Below, piece by piece: positions 23,989 through 31,249 of a stretch of 35,058 bases of DNA. How positions within the stretch are numbered: position 1 is the first letter of the stretch; each line of letters opens with the position of its first letter. The DNA is taken from the NCBI GenBank assembly GCA_007117055.1, contig SKHH01000282.1:1-35058 (forward strand). Reading direction: 5' to 3'. Both the position numbers and the translations under genes were made by a program. The stretch comes from Lishizhenia sp. Its GTDB lineage: Bacteria > Bacteroidota > Bacteroidia > Flavobacteriales_D > Crocinitomicaceae. The notes beneath the pieces were generated by a model, which was given only the letters and a program-made list of their open reading frames with translations, searched no databases and was not told where the DNA came from.

Positions 23989-26285
23989 TCTTCGTCAAAT
24001 TGCAATAATTCGATTAATTTTTTTAACTCTCTTTGATTAGCAGGGGATTGGAAAGCACTCGCAATTTTCTGTTTTTCTTGTTTCGTTAAGTGCCACGATA
24101 AAGCAATTTGTTCTTCAATGTTTTCACGCAGGTTAAATGTCACAACATCAAGCGGGATATCCCAGTAATTTTGCAAGGTCATAATCAGCTCATCTTGGTC
24201 GAAATCTTGAACCCGAGGAAAGTTTCCGTAAAGGTTTCCAAATGGAAGTAAAAATTTATTGAACAATCCTATTTCCTTGTATTTTTCAGACAATAGAATT
24301 TTTTTGGTATCACGAATTTTTACCAATACTACTCCTGAAGTGTTCTTTTTAATCCAATCTTCTAATGCGATTAAAAACTGCACTGAAATTTTTGTTCCGT
24401 AATTATCTCGTATACCTGCGTCCATGATGTGCATTCCCGGCTGAGTTGGAAGCGTAACCATCGGAAGAATGTAAGGGAAAGTTGCGTTCATGCGCAACAC
24501 GGTTGGGAAGTAAATGTTTTCGGGCTGTATATCTGAAAAGTATTTTAAAAACTCTACATTTTCTAACTCTGCGTACAGTCCAAAATTAGGGGATTGAATG
24601 ACCAATTCATTAAGGAAAGAGAGGTGTTGAGCACTTACTATCAATCTTCTACCGTCATTAATAATCGTAGGAGAAAATATCATTGTGGGAATTTGAGCTT
24701 TGCGTTCGGGAGCACAATAATCTCCTAATGATTTGTCCAATGTGCTATCGAGGTTGTTTATTAACTCTTGCTCAAATGCAAACCCTCTGTCTTTTGTGTA
24801 ATACATTCCGTTGTGTTCTGCCTTATGAAAACGAAAGAAGATGTCATTGGTGGATAAAGAAAAAGATATTCGATTCAATAAATCTTTTCCAATATTTTCT
24901 TTGTGTTTCTGATCGAGTTTGTTGAGTTTTTCGGTTGAATGCTGTAACATTAACTCTCGATAGTATGCCGCACCAATCATTCCACCAGAAGCTCCTGTGA
25001 TCATTTGGAGACTGTTTCCAAATTTACTTTTTGTTAGGGAATCTAAAGATTGTAAAACGGTGAAAGTCCATAAAGCACTTCTTAATCCACCGCCACTGGT
25101 GTTTAGTAGAACTAATTTTGGTTTATCAATAGGTTGTTTCTGTTTCCATTGATCGAGAATTTCGAAGTAGGAAAGCTTGTCTTTGTCTATTTCGCTTTGG
25201 TTAAATCCAATTTGCCTAACGCGCTCTGGAGTAAAAGGAACAAGTTGCCCTTCCTCGTATGAAAGTCCTGTGGCTTCACTTTTGAAGTTAAAAGAACTGG
25301 TATAAATACTTAAGTAATTTAACCCAAAAAGTAACACAATAATGATAGGATAAGCCCAACGATTTACCCACGAAAATAAAGCGCTGATTAACATAATTAT
25401 GATGGTGAATAACATCATTAAACTAACACTTGCTGGGACTTGAAAAGCTTCAAAATCTTTGAAAAATCCAATTAACCCAAAGGAAACAACCAATGCAATT
25501 TCAAAAAAGGAGGCATTGGTATGGTTTTGTGCGAAGACACTTCTTAATATGCGAATGTCATAATGCCTGCAACTTCTCGATTGCTTTAATTTGAAATTTT
25601 TTCCAATATAATAATACTGTCTATCTGCTGCGGCTAGAAAATCAGAATACCATGTTTGATTTTTGTGTAAGGTTGAACCTATATTACTTTTAGCGTTAAA
25701 CTCTTCTTTGCTTTTTCCAGAGATTTTAAATATATCTTTATTCGTAGGGAAAAAATATAAAAAAGCCAATGCGATAAATAGAATAGCGCCTAATAATAGT
25801 GCACTAACGAATAAAATAGCATCTGTTGAAGAGGTTAACTCTTGTTGAATTTGAAAATAGAAAACGTTAAAAGAGAAGTTTAAAAAAAACAACAGTGGTA
25901 GTAGGCTGTTGTTAATGCAAAATTTAAAAAAGGGTCGTTCTAGTGTAGCGATAAATGGATATTTTGCTCCCAAATGAATGTAACTATAGGCATGGAAAGC
26001 CATAATAAAACCACCTAAGCTTAATCCTAAGAGAAAAAAAGATATAAAGCTAGTACTGCCGTGGTATTCTGGAGATAAAAATAAATAGGGTAATCCAAAA
26101 GTAGTTCCAGTTTGCTGATTGATTATCAGGAACAAAAACAACCAATAGAACAACAATACAATATTGTATTTGAATTGTAAAAAGAGCAGATTAAATGGGA
26201 AAAAGTATTTGATTTTTTTCCATCCACTCTTCATATATGACCATGCTGTTTTCAAATTATCTATTGTGTTTTTGATGAACTTCAA
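23985..26285 (-). CDS. Polytopic membrane protein with C-terminal patatin-like phospholipase domain
   Basis: 766 residues. The first 335 hold about six or seven membrane segments (roughly 40-57, 80-100, 127-146, 156-179, 262-276, 287-305, 311-328). The C-terminal part is patatin-like: the oxyanion loop TSGGGLRSAL (397-405), the nucleophile elbow GASGG with Ser433, and the dyad Asp622 in MDAGIRDNYG. Patatins are lipid acyl hydrolases with a Ser-Asp dyad. The fusion to a polytopic domain suggests that it cleaves acyl groups from membrane lipids at the inner membrane; the side of the membrane is not known. The N-terminus overlaps the ureohydrolase gene by 29 bases, and the stop overlaps the next start by 4 bases. 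Confidence 0.88.
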   Translation of the reverse strand: MKFIKNTIDNLKTAWSYMKSGWKKIKYFFPFNLLFLQFKYNIVLLFYWLFLFLIINQQTGTTFGLPYLFLSPEYHGSTSFISFFLLGLSLGGFIMAFHAYSYIHLGAKYPFIATLERPFFKFCINNSLLPLLFFLNFSFNVFYFQIQQELTSSTDAILFVSALLLGAILFIALAFLYFFPTNKDIFKISGKSKEEFNAKSNIGSTLHKNQTWYSDFLAAADRQYYYIGKNFKLKQSRSCRHYDIRILRSVFAQNHTNASFFEIALVVSFGLIGFFKDFEAFQVPASVSLMMLFTIIIMLISALFSWVNRWAYPIIIVLLFGLNYLSIYTSSFNFKSEATGLSYEEGQLVPFTPERVRQIGFNQSEIDKDKLSYFEILDQWKQKQPIDKPKLVLLNTSGGGLRSALWTFTVLQSLDSLTKSKFGNSLQMITGASGGMIGAAYYRELMLQHSTEKLNKLDQKHKENIGKDLLNRISFSLSTNDIFFRFHKAEHNGMYYTKDRGFAFEQELINNLDSTLDKSLGDYCAPERKAQIPTMIFSPTIINDGRRLIVSAQHLSFLNELVIQSPNFGLYAELENVEFLKYFSDIQPENIYFPTVLRMNATFPYILPMVTLPTQPGMHIMDAGIRDNYGTKISVQFLIALEDWIKKNTSGVVLVKIRDTKKILLSEKYKEIGLFNKFLLPFGNLYGNFPRVQDFDQDELIMTLQNYWDIPLDVVTFNLRENIEEQIALSWHLTKQEKQKIASAFQSPANQRELKKLIELLQFDEE

Positions 26286-27231
26286 TGAAGTCGGTTACTA
26301 AATAAGCTAACGCTTTTCCGACCATATTATTTTCATGTGTATTTGTTGGAGCTCCTTCAGGCAAGTGCATGTAACGTACCGTTTTTGATTGAGCAAAAGC
26401 TCGGATGTATTTTCTAGCTTGGTGCATGGAAATCCCACTGCATGAAATAGCACTACTTGGCATGTTCTCTATGGTGTCTAAATCAAGCTCTATTCCCGTG
26501 TGCGGATAGTTGGAGAAATATTGATGCACTTGAATAAGGTCATTTTCAAAGTTTCTACTATTGTCAATATAGTCTTCATGAAACGTAAAAAAGTGACCGT
26601 CCCTTTTAAGTTGATCGAGCGTTTTTTGAGAATTATATCTTTTTTGAAGATGTAAAACCGAATAGTGCGACAAACTACCCGAATCAAATGCATAAGAAAA
26701 TGGATTGCCACTGTGTCTTCCTTCTAACGGTCGGTAATCCGCATGAGCGTCTAAGTTTACCACGGAAAGCGGAGATTGATGGTGAGATGAAAGGGCTTGT
26801 ATAATCGGAAAAGCATTGTTATGACCACCTCCAATGATAATTGGAATAGTATCAGGGGTCAACAGTTTATTCATTTGTGCGATGATAAAATCGTCTAATT
26901 TTTCTACTGTTTCTCTTTTTTGCACTAAAGTCATTGAAGTTGGCAGATTTTCAATGCTTATGCTCCCCATAATAGCGACTTGTGAAAAATCAGTTTCCTT
27001 AGTGGACTGCATGGAAAGAAACTTTTGACAAAATGAGTGAAAAGCGTTTTCCGATCCTCCTTTACCTAAATTGGCTTGAGGCCCCACAGATTCTTCAATT
27101 CCAATGATGAGGTATTTGGGGCTACTTGTGCCATTTATAACTTCGCCAATACGTTGTTCTAAGGCTCTACTTGAGAGATAGGTTAAACGATCTTTTTCAG
27201 ACCAAGCGTTCCAATTAAATTCCATCTTCAC
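26257..27231 (-). CDS. Arginase-superfamily ureohydrolase, formimidoylglutamase-like
   Basis: 324 residues, cytoplasmic, binuclear manganese fold. Metal ligands are readable: GGGHNNAFP (His137), NLDAHADYRP (Asp161, His163, Asp165) and GIELDLDTIE (Asp250, Asp252). EESVGPQANLGKGGSENAF near residue 46 resembles the substrate loop of formimidoylglutamase (HutG) of Bacteroidota rather than true arginase, so I prefer that subgroup. Length is slightly short for HutG there. No other histidine-degradation genes (hutH/U/I) are in the window. The start could be Met3. The gene is first in the run leading into patatin, beta-barrel, GDPD and SUI1 genes. Confidence 0.85.
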   Translation of the reverse strand: MKMEFNWNAWSEKDRLTYLSSRALEQRIGEVINGTSSPKYLIIGIEESVGPQANLGKGGSENAFHSFCQKFLSMQSTKETDFSQVAIMGSISIENLPTSMTLVQKRETVEKLDDFIIAQMNKLLTPDTIPIIIGGGHNNAFPIIQALSSHHQSPLSVVNLDAHADYRPLEGRHSGNPFSYAFDSGSLSHYSVLHLQKRYNSQKTLDQLKRDGHFFTFHEDYIDNSRNFENDLIQVHQYFSNYPHTGIELDLDTIENMPSSAISCSGISMHQARKYIRAFAQSKTVRYMHLPEGAPTNTHENNMVGKALAYLVTDFIEVHQKHNR

Positions 27232-27537
27232 TACTATTTCACTTTGAGGCTCTAAATTACGTTAAAATTATTAGCTAACAATAGGTCGTTTGAACTAAAA
27301 AATATGGTTATCGAGTGACCGATAAAAGGAAGTTGTATCGCTACATCCCTCACCGTGATATCCTGCGATTTCCTAAATTTTATCCGAGGGAAGCTTATAG
27401 AGGTAAGATATGAGATAGAGAGGAGTACATAGCTTGGGTGTTATGGCTTCCCGAAGTCGGTATGAGACAAGCTGGTACTTCTAAAGTTAGCTCGAAGCAT
27501 CGAGAGTCCCGAAATTAGGCATAGTATTGATTTTTCA
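27232..27537. other. Structured non-coding gap of 306 bp
   Basis: No ORF of 60 codons on either strand. It holds several hairpins: TTATCG-AGTGAC-CGATAA (27308-27325), GGGAAGC around 27388 inverted as GCTTCCC around 27446, and CTCGA-AGCA-TCGAG near 27492. On the minus strand it contains GTGAGGGATGTAGCGATAC, which reminds me of dispersed intergenic repeats in this phylum. It also shares GTATCGCTA with the minus strand of the palindromic repeat at 29248. It may be an intergenic repeat remnant or an untranslated region; I cannot decide. Confidence 0.4.
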
Positions 27538-28476
27538 CTAATATTCTTTAGCTGTTTTTTCCTCCCTCTTGGTTTTTTTTCGAGCCAATACGTTGGCAAT
27601 GTATATTCCTGACAGAATTAATAATACAGCCAGTAATTGTTGTATGTATAGTTCTTCTCCATCCCACAAACCAATGACAAAAGCTACAATCGGAATGATA
27701 TAGGTAACAGTGCTTGCAAATAATGCAGAGGAGTTATTTATAAGGACATTAAATATAATAACGCTTATTGCAGTTCCCAGAATCGCTAAAATTGCAATAT
27801 AACCTAAACCTGTAAATGCGTGTGGATTCTCTGAAAAAGTGGTGGGGACATTGGTCCAAAAGAAAAGGAGTAGAGCGGGTAAAAATGTTAAGGAAAAAGC
27901 AACCGATGTGACCTCAACGGGGTGAATTCCTTCAAGCTGATACCGTATCGTGTTTACACTTAATGCATAACAAATAGTTGCAATTATAACAGCCAAAACG
28001 TGCCACAATGAACCTGAAGTATCGACCAAGGAAGCACTATTAATGAGCCAAATCATTCCCAATGTCCCTAAAGAGACACCAATAACTTGAGTGCCTATAA
28101 GCTTTTGTCTAAAAAGTAGCGTTCCAATGAAAATAGTAAAAATTGGAGTTCCGCTATTTAACATACCTGCAAATCCCGATGAAATACCTGTTTCTGCATA
28201 ACTGAAAAGTAATGCAGGAATAAAATTACCTAGAAAACCAACAATGAGAATGGCTCCCCATATAGACGCTTTTCTTTTTTTGAACAAAAATCGAAGTCCA
28301 ATGGGCAACAACACAGAGGAAGCAATAAGTATACGCAATGTTCCCACTTGATTGCTTGTGAATATCGTTTCGCCGGTGCTAGGGTGGTAAAGCCCACGCT
28401 TTATCAAGAAAAAGGAACTTCCCCAAATTACTCCGAGTAATAGCAGTATTCCCCAATTTTTAAGTTCCTTATACAT
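27538..28476 (-). CDS. EamA/DMT-family membrane transporter
   Basis: 312 residues with ten predicted membrane helices in two EamA repeats. The N-terminal LLLGVIWGSSFFLIKRG is the characteristic DMT opening; SGFAGMLNSGTPIFTIFIGTLLFRQKL marks the end of the first repeat and NNSSALFASTVTYIIPIVAFVIGLWDGEEL that of the second. Family members export metabolites or amino acids; no substrate can be named. The C-terminus is a charged cytoplasmic tail (RKKTKREEKTAKEY). It stands alone, preceded by a TACATTTA stretch that nearly matches the -7 element. Confidence 0.9.
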   Translation of the reverse strand: MYKELKNWGILLLLGVIWGSSFFLIKRGLYHPSTGETIFTSNQVGTLRILIASSVLLPIGLRFLFKKRKASIWGAILIVGFLGNFIPALLFSYAETGISSGFAGMLNSGTPIFTIFIGTLLFRQKLIGTQVIGVSLGTLGMIWLINSASLVDTSGSLWHVLAVIIATICYALSVNTIRYQLEGIHPVEVTSVAFSLTFLPALLLFFWTNVPTTFSENPHAFTGLGYIAILAILGTAISVIIFNVLINNSSALFASTVTYIIPIVAFVIGLWDGEELYIQQLLAVLLILSGIYIANVLARKKTKREEKTAKEY

Positions 28477-28592
28477 GTCGTAAATGTAGTTGCTTTTTTT
28501 GAAAATATGAGGCGTTGCTTAAAAAGAGAGATGGAATCTTCAATTGACTTGAATCTAACATATAAAATAATTACTTTGAAGATACTTTTTAA

Positions 28593-29153
28593 CTAAAACG
28601 CAATATGCTGTCGTTCTAAATCTTTTACGATTAGTGCAATCTCGCTGATAATTTGTTGTTTTCTCGGCTCTTTATTAGTTTGCTCAGCATATAAACTTAA
28701 TTCCACTTGAGCGTCTAAGAATTGATACTCTTCAAAAGGACCTTCTAAATTTTCAAGAATAGTTAAACACTCTACTCCTTCCATAAAATCACCCTCCACT
28801 GCGATGCGTACAAAATCAACAAAGTATTCGGAGTAATCTACTTTACTATTCCAAATGGTAGACAACAACTTTTGTCGGATAGAAACATACGCTTTGTTGT
28901 TTATACATTCCATAATAGGATCGCTCGTATTCGACTGCTTTAGGTCTCCGATAAATTCAATAATCGTTTGCTCTAAAGATTCACTAATCCCGCTGTTCCA
29001 CGTTTCAATGAGAGGAGCAATAATCTTCGCAGAACCATGTACTTTTAATCCTTGTAAAGCTTTGACTATTTTCTTTTCATCCTTAGATTGAATTTCAGAA
29101 ATTAGTAACTGTACTTTTTTATCGTTTTCTTTTTGCTTTTGCGAAGTGCTCAT
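28593..29153 (-). CDS. HEAT-repeat-like helical protein
   Basis: 186 residues, no signal peptide or membrane segment. Helix pairs repeat with HEAT-like spacing: EKKIVKALQGLKVHGSAKIIAPLIETWNSG, ESLEQTIIEFIGDLKQSNTSDPIMECINN, SIRQKLLSTIWNSKVDYSEYFVDFVRIAVEG. It is probably a cytoplasmic scaffold or binding protein; the partner is not known. The N-terminus is lysine-rich and disordered-looking (MSTSQKQKENDKK). The gene stands alone with a TATCTTTG element 16 bases upstream. Confidence 0.72.
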   Translation of the reverse strand: MSTSQKQKENDKKVQLLISEIQSKDEKKIVKALQGLKVHGSAKIIAPLIETWNSGISESLEQTIIEFIGDLKQSNTSDPIMECINNKAYVSIRQKLLSTIWNSKVDYSEYFVDFVRIAVEGDFMEGVECLTILENLEGPFEEYQFLDAQVELSLYAEQTNKEPRKQQIISEIALIVKDLERQHIAF

Positions 29154-29169
29154 GTATGTTGTTTTAATG

Positions 29170-29177
29170 CAAAGATA
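29170..29177 (-). promoter_or_regulatory. Putative -7 element upstream of the HEAT-like gene
   Basis: Minus strand TATCTTTG (TAnnTTTG), 16 bases before the ATG; no convincing -33 partner. Confidence 0.42.
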
Positions 29178-29247
29178 ATAATCAAAAATAACCGTGGTAA
29201 TACCGTTAGCGAAAATGTGATTGGAAATCGCCTAGAACATAAAACTC

Positions 29248-29304
29248 AATCATTCCCAACCTGCAGGGGTGTATAGCGATACGCCCCTCGGGTTGGGAAT
29301 GATT
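29248..29304. repeat. Long intergenic palindrome, copy 1
   Basis: AATCATTCCCAACC at the left is exactly inverted as GGTTGGGAATGATT at the right. Inside, GGGGTGTAT-AGCG-ATACGCCCC forms a second stem with one G-T pair, separated from the outer stem by a small internal loop. The 57-base unit could fold into one hairpin of about 23 base pairs. A related sequence lies at 30057-30108 in the same orientation. It is not followed by a T-tract on either strand, so it does not look like a plain terminator. Confidence 0.7.
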
Positions 29305-29420
29305 AAAAAAATACTATTTTAGAAGCATGAAATATTTGGTTATAAAGTGTGAAAAGGCTGATTCTTAAACAGAAACAGGATGTTGAAGACTATAAAACAT
29401 ACATACTAAACTAAAACACT

Positions 29421-29918
29421 ATGCAAAAACAATTAATACTATTGTTCATGTTGCTTTCATTTTTTGGAAAGTCACAAGAAGAAACGAAAACTTTAGACTC
29501 TTTACTAATTGTAAAAGGTGGACTTGGCGAAAATATCTTCGTAGTAGGCGATAGCGTTGTCAATAAACGGTATTTTAATGATATTATCAAAGCACATGAT
29601 GAAGCAAATGAATTTTTTCGGAAAGGAAGCAATTTGAATATTTTATCCACGATAATTGGAGTAGCAGGAGGTGGAGCAATTGGTTTCTCTTTAGGCAGGT
29701 GGTTGTTTAGTGATAATGACCCCATTTGGGCAATTGGAGGAGCCGGTGCAATTGCATTAATGATAAATATTCCTATTGTGAGGTCTTCCAATTATAATTT
29801 AAAAAAATCTGTTGATGTTTATAATAGTGGCTTAAATAATAATTTGAGTTTATTAGAGCGAGGAGAGGTCCATTTTCTAATTAGCCCAAATCGGGTAGGG
29901 TTACAATTTAATTTTTAG
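29421..29918 (+). CDS. Small exported protein with glycine-rich membrane segments, unknown function
   Basis: Not recognised. 165 residues with a signal peptide (MQKQLILLFMLLSFFGKSQ-E). The mature part has a charged region (KAHDEANEFFRKGSN), then two glycine-rich hydrophobic stretches, ILSTIIGVAGGGAIGFSLGRWLF and PIWAIGGAGAIALMINIPIV, and ends FLISPNRVGLQFNF, a strand-like C-terminus usual in Bacteroidota envelope proteins. It lies alone, with the two related palindromes at 29248 and 30057 on either side and a hairpin terminator after its stop. The minus-strand ORF at 29411-29791 mirrors it with proline-rich nonsense and is a shadow. Confidence 0.68.
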   Translation: MQKQLILLFMLLSFFGKSQEETKTLDSLLIVKGGLGENIFVVGDSVVNKRYFNDIIKAHDEANEFFRKGSNLNILSTIIGVAGGGAIGFSLGRWLFSDNDPIWAIGGAGAIALMINIPIVRSSNYNLKKSVDVYNSGLNNNLSLLERGEVHFLISPNRVGLQFNF

Positions 29919-29934
29919 AATATGAAATAAGCAT

Positions 29935-29976
29935 AAAGAGATTTTCCATAAAAACACTGATGAATAAATCTCTTTT
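29935..29976 (+). terminator. Probable terminator after the small exported protein gene
   Basis: AAAGAGATTT is inverted exactly as AAATCTCTTT (10-bp stem), with a 21-base loop and a final TTTT. It begins 16 bases after the stop codon. The loop is long and the stem AT-rich, so strength is uncertain. Confidence 0.5.
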
Positions 29977-29992
29977 GCGATTCCATAACTTG

Positions 29993-30012
29993 TCCCGATA
30001 TTTATGTCGGGA
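29993..30012. repeat. Short palindrome TCCCGATA-TTTA-TGTCGGGA
   Basis: 8-bp stem with one G-T pair and a 4-base loop. Short CCCGAT...ATCGGG palindromes are frequent intergenic elements in flavobacterial genomes, from memory. It may be part of the same intergenic mosaic as the longer palindrome 45 bases away. Confidence 0.5.
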
Positions 30013-30056
30013 TGACCGTTGAAAAACAAATTATATACATATGAAAAACATATAAG

Positions 30057-30108
30057 CCAACCTTTAGGTGACGTATAGCTATACGCTACCTACAGGTTAG
30101 GAATGATT
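30057..30108. repeat. Long intergenic palindrome, copy 2
   Basis: CCAACCTTTAGGTGACGTATAGC pairs imperfectly with GCTATACGCTACCTACAGGTTAGG. It aligns with copy 1 (29248-29304) through CCAACCT, GTATAGC, ATACGC and GGAATGATT in the same order, so the two are members of one repeat family rather than independent hairpins. The left-hand AATCATT of copy 1 is missing here. Confidence 0.65.
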
Positions 30109-30134
30109 CCAGTTGATATCCCCTTTTTAGGGTA

Positions 30135-30165
30135 TTTGAATTGTCCAAGTGCACTGTTACTTTTG
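30135..30165 (+). promoter_or_regulatory. Bacteroidota-type promoter of the ferric iron ABC operon
   Basis: TTTG (30135-30138), 19-base spacer, TACTTTTG (30158-30165) matches the TTTG/TAnnTTTG consensus with ideal spacing, 37 bases before the fbpA ATG. I did not find a clear Fur-box palindrome overlapping it. Confidence 0.65.
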
Positions 30166-30202
30166 CATCCTATTTTAATTTAGTCTAAAAAACAATTGTT
30201 TT

Positions 30203-31249
30203 ATGAAGTGTGTTTGGTTTTCTTTTGTTGTGGTTTGGTTATTCCTTACGGGATGTTTTCAAGATCGAGGGAATAGCAATGCCAACGATGATGTATATGA
30301 CATTCTTAATATTTATTCCGATAGACATTATCCCGTTGATGATACGATTTATAAAATGTTTGAAAATGCAACAGGAGTAAAAATCAATTTGGTGAAAGGT
30401 AAATCGGAGGACTTGTTAGCTAGACTTCAAAAAGAAAGTCAAGCAACAAAAGCCGATTTATTAATTACAGCCGATGTTGGTCGCTTGCATCAAGCCAAAT
30501 CAGCAGGCTTTTTTCAGTCTGTAGATATTTCACCGGCCTTGCAATATATTCCATCCTACTTGTATGATGAGGAAGGATACTGGTTTGGACTCACAAAACG
30601 AGCACGTGTTATTGTTTATGCAAAGGAACGTGTAGAAGATTATGAAATTCGAGATTATGAAGATTTAACCCATGAAAACTGGAAAGGTAGAATAGCTGTT
30701 CGTTCAAAAGAAAATATTTATAATCAATCCTTGCTGGCGAGTATCATAGCGGCAAATGGAGAAGAAGAAGCTATAAATTGGGTGAAGGGTGTCGTGGAAA
30801 ACATGTATCAATCTCCAAAAGGAAACGATAGGGATCAGGTGAAAGCCATTTTTGCAGGAAAAGCAGACCTTGCGATTATCAATACTTATTATTTAGGACA
30901 AATGCATCATTCGGAAGATCCATTGGAGCGGAAAGCAGCGGAATCGGTAAAGGTTTTATATCCAAATCAATTGGGTCGTGGAGCACACATCAACGTGAGT
31001 GGTGCAGGTGTACTAAAAGCTTCAAAAAGAAAAGAGTTGGCACAACAACTAATTGCTTTTTTATTGTCTCCCGAGATCCAAGAACTTTACGCCAAAGAAA
31101 ATTTTGAGTTTCCAGTCCATGAAAATGTGCAAACAAGCCAAGAAGTATTATCTTGGGGCGCGTTTCATGAGGATCAAATTGAGTTGAGTAAAATTGGAAG
31201 CTTGAACGCAACTGCAATTAAAGTGTTTGATAAGGGAGGCTGGAAATAG
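30203..31249 (+). CDS. fbpA: Fe(3+) ABC transporter substrate-binding lipoprotein (FbpA/FutA type)
   Basis: 348 residues with lipobox LTGC (Cys18), anchoring the binding protein in the envelope. The mature protein opens LNIYSDRHYPVDDTIY; the IYS-x-RHY motif and the tyrosine pair in INTYYLG (Tyr229, Tyr230) correspond to the iron ligands of FutA/FbpA proteins. The family fold is further shown by ADLLITADVGRLHQAK, GLTKRARVIVYAKERV, WKGRIAVRS and a GRGAHINVSGAGVLKAS stretch near 270. It delivers ferric iron to the FbpB/FbpC importer encoded directly downstream; the next start codon follows the stop with no gap. Its own promoter is at 30135. Confidence 0.93.
   Translation: MKCVWFSFVVVWLFLTGCFQDRGNSNANDDVYDILNIYSDRHYPVDDTIYKMFENATGVKINLVKGKSEDLLARLQKESQATKADLLITADVGRLHQAKSAGFFQSVDISPALQYIPSYLYDEEGYWFGLTKRARVIVYAKERVEDYEIRDYEDLTHENWKGRIAVRSKENIYNQSLLASIIAANGEEEAINWVKGVVENMYQSPKGNDRDQVKAIFAGKADLAIINTYYLGQMHHSEDPLERKAAESVKVLYPNQLGRGAHINVSGAGVLKASKRKELAQQLIAFLLSPEIQELYAKENFEFPVHENVQTSQEVLSWGAFHEDQIELSKIGSLNATAIKVFDKGGWK

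Noticed and set aside
29248-29304. Copy 1 palindrome as a CRISPR repeat or attenuator
   Set aside because: Only one related copy 0.8 kb away with no spacer periodicity, and no leader peptide or downstream operon for attenuation.
29411-29791. Minus-strand ORF of 126 codons
   Set aside because: Proline/serine-rich mirror of the exported-protein gene, which has a signal peptide and good starts; a shadow.
30109-30202. Fur box in front of the iron operon
   Set aside because: I looked for a GATAATGATAATCATTATC-like palindrome around the promoter and saw none.
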